NCBI GenBank assembly: GCA_032622095.1
Contig: CP136067.1
Location: forward strand, 77,404,705-77,468,704
Source of the DNA: Siphonodentalium dalli
Lineage: Eukaryota; Mollusca; Scaphopoda; Gadilida; Siphonodentaliidae
Length of the DNA: 64,000 nucleotides
Direction: 5' to 3'
Positions 62,718-64,000 of this stretch are shown piece by piece. Made by a program: the position numbers and the translations under genes. The number at the start of each line of letters is the position of its first letter. The first letter of the stretch is position 1. Under the pieces are notes generated by a model, which made no database searches, had not been told where the DNA came from, and saw nothing but the letters and a program-made list of their open reading frames with translations.

Positions 62718-62880
62718 TACGAATAAAACGGTTTGACAGTTAACCTTATATAACTGGTTTTCAGGAACACAAATATTCCGCCTCACCACAGAAGATAATA
62801 AGAGCGTGTTGTGATGATTGTCACAATCACAATACTGCGTTTATAAGTTACAAGTTCTTAATGCAAGTTTCTCGTTCCAG

Positions 62881-63185
62881 GTCCGAATTCAAATCAGAGA
62901 AGACGGGGTCGACAGACATACACCAGGTACCAGACACTTGAACTGGAAAAGGAATTTAAATTCAACAGGTATCTCACGAGACGACGGAGGATTGAGTTAT
63001 CTCATATGTTGTGTTTGACTGAACGGCAGATTAAAATCTGGTTTCAAAATAGACGCATGAAGGAGAAAAAAGAACTCCTGGCGATAAAAGAAATTAATGA
63101 AATTGCGGCAGGAAAAAGATCGCCGACGAGCACAAAACCGCCAATAGAAGATTGCAAAGACAATGCTAAAACTCAACCTAGTTGA
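62881..63185 (+). CDS. Lox2/Lox4: Hox gene exon 2, homeodomain and C-terminus
   Basis: This exon encodes the end of codon 158 and residues 159-258. The 60-residue homeodomain is residues 164-223, starting [10 protein letters not shown]. Helix 3 is complete, with the recognition residues W48, Q50, N51 and R53 ([12 protein letters not shown]). Q50 is the Antp-type specificity residue. Spiralian Lox2/Lox4 features are K-F-N-R-Y-L, I-E-L-S-H and M-K-E-K-K-E. The following L-A-I-K-E-I-N-E (224-231) resembles the Ubd-A peptide of Ubx/abd-A/Lox2/Lox4 proteins. The C-terminal tail after it (A-A-G-K-R-S-P...) is short, Lys/Pro/Thr-rich and unlike any tail I can place. The stop is TGA at 63183-63185. 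The acceptor CTCGTTCCAG precedes it, and the linker S-I-V-G-P-N-S-N-Q forms across the junction. I cannot separate Lox4 from Lox2 without a tree. Confidence 0.96.
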
Positions 63186-64000
63186 AAACATTTATAGGGT
63201 AAACAGGGATTTGCAATTCAAAATGGTGCGCGAGGGTAACTAATTTGTGTTAGTGCGCAGCCACACTGCTCAAAGGATTCATCGGCGAAGATAACACGCA
63301 CGTCATCGCACGTCGTCAAAGAGCTCAATGACACCCGGACCGAAAGCCAATCTCGTCGGAAACGCTATCATTTAAGCGTATATATTATGTGGGATGAAGA
63401 GGCTCTTACAAAGGTGTAAAACTTATTTTTGTTTCTCATATACCATTCTGAAAGTTGATTTTGTAGTTATTTATTATCAAGAATTTCTTATCTTGGCGAA
63501 ACTAACAAGATTCCTTGTATTTCTTACGGAAGCAGACTGATTGTTTTCATGTAAAGCTCAGTGATATACTCGACAATGAACAGCCAAGACAATATATAAT
63601 GTATGCAAAATCAACGAGGGGGGTATTCGCCTGCAATATAAGATGGATACGTTTATTGGTCGTCACCCGATTTTTTTTAATCTAACGCAGATTTATTAGT
63701 CAAACGAAGGAATACCAAAGCCTACACGCACGGTACTCAACATCGCACCTTTTAAGCGGATTTATAGGACTGTAGATGTTGCTCGTTATGCCAAGTCGTG
63801 CCTGGCGGAACGCCCTTCCGCTGAGCATTGTCTTCGCAAGTAGTTTCAGTTGTTGGAATCAATTTAAATATTGATTTGCTACGAAGATAATTTACCATGC
63901 GAGTCGCACATAACCGTTTATATATATATATATCACATCATGAAACCCCTATAATATCATTGAAAAATCCATTAGATATTTTCTTATCTTTCACTAGTGG
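63186..64000 (+). other. Probable 3' UTR / downstream flank
   Basis: No AATAAA signal was seen from 63186 to the end of the window, so the transcript end lies outside or uses a variant signal. A (TA)n patch lies at 63919-63933. The last ~55 bp (63946-64000) match 46687-46741, so a dispersed repeat begins there. Confidence 0.5.

Larger units (their letters stand above)
16811..62880 (+). other. Hox gene intron, 46,070 bp, phase 1
   Basis: The donor GTTCGT is at 16811 and the acceptor CTCGTTCCAG ends at 62880. The intron splits codon 158 (G|GT, glycine) between the hexapeptide and the homeodomain, the standard place for a Hox intron. It is filled with transposons, satellites and SINE/LINE fragments listed separately. 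Stretches with nothing recognised include 16900-18400, 18750-20430, 26340-27500, 30040-31390, 48000-49780, 51600-54200, 55290-57450 and 60300-62160. No other exon with a recognisable domain was found on either strand. Intronic enhancers or microRNAs could be present but cannot be read from sequence alone. Confidence 0.9.

Noticed and set aside
16811-62880. mir-10 or another Hox-cluster microRNA in the intron
   Set aside because: I looked for the mir-10 seed region ACCCTGTAGATCCG and did not find it on the plus strand by eye; a full search on both strands was not possible here.
62997-63191. 64-codon minus-strand frame
   Set aside because: It is the antisense shadow of the homeobox exon.

Overview
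This is eukaryotic DNA, almost certainly from a lophotrochozoan and probably a mollusc. It holds two exons of one central-class Hox gene of the Lox2/Lox4 (Ubx/abd-A-like) type. Exon 1 (16339-16810) ends just after the YPWM hexapeptide. Exon 2 (62881-63185) carries the complete homeodomain. Joined across a phase-1 GT-AG intron of 46,070 bp they give a 258-residue protein that reads continuously through the hexapeptide, a 9-residue linker and the homeodomain. No second Hox gene, no operon-like structure and no convincing non-mobile RNA gene was seen. Homeodomain residues (the KFNRYL, IELSH and RRMKEKKE stretches) are the main lineage evidence. The mass of GGACGGACGG-type minisatellites, poly-G tracts and small foldback elements is consistent with a mollusc but does not prove it.

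Everything else is non-coding and rich in repeats. Upstream of exon 1 (1-16338) lie several copies of a foldback MITE family (family A: ends CAACATATCC / GAACAGGCTG, 7-bp target duplications), a complex inverted-repeat block with 21-bp tandem repeats (4774-5432), degenerate satellites at 5.8-6.0 and 7.2-8.4 kb, SINE fragments near 10 kb, and a dispersed repeat (family B). One family B copy is intact (14.5-15.0 kb) and one is split by a ~175-bp tandem array (10.3-11.7 kb). Two minisatellites sit at 13.2 and 15.2 kb.

The intron (16811-62880) is packed with nested insertions. They include a family A MITE split by a LINE 3' end (29057-30038), a recent 692-bp macrosatellite with nested 47-bp repeats and a long hairpin (31395-33710), and an 8.9-kb inverted-repeat element (37130-46058). 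That element has ~1-kb arms, an 8-9 bp target duplication, a broken LINE reverse transcriptase (42216-44214) inside it and another LINE fragment in its left arm. Further along are a piggyBac-type MITE with TTAA duplications (54906-55285), a 1,365-bp transposon with 68-bp perfect terminal repeats and an 8-bp duplication (57462-58826), and tRNA-derived SINEs (51.3, 59.6 and 60.0 kb). The main points of interest are a Hox locus spread out by many transposon families and the intact ends that let several of those families be defined from this window alone.
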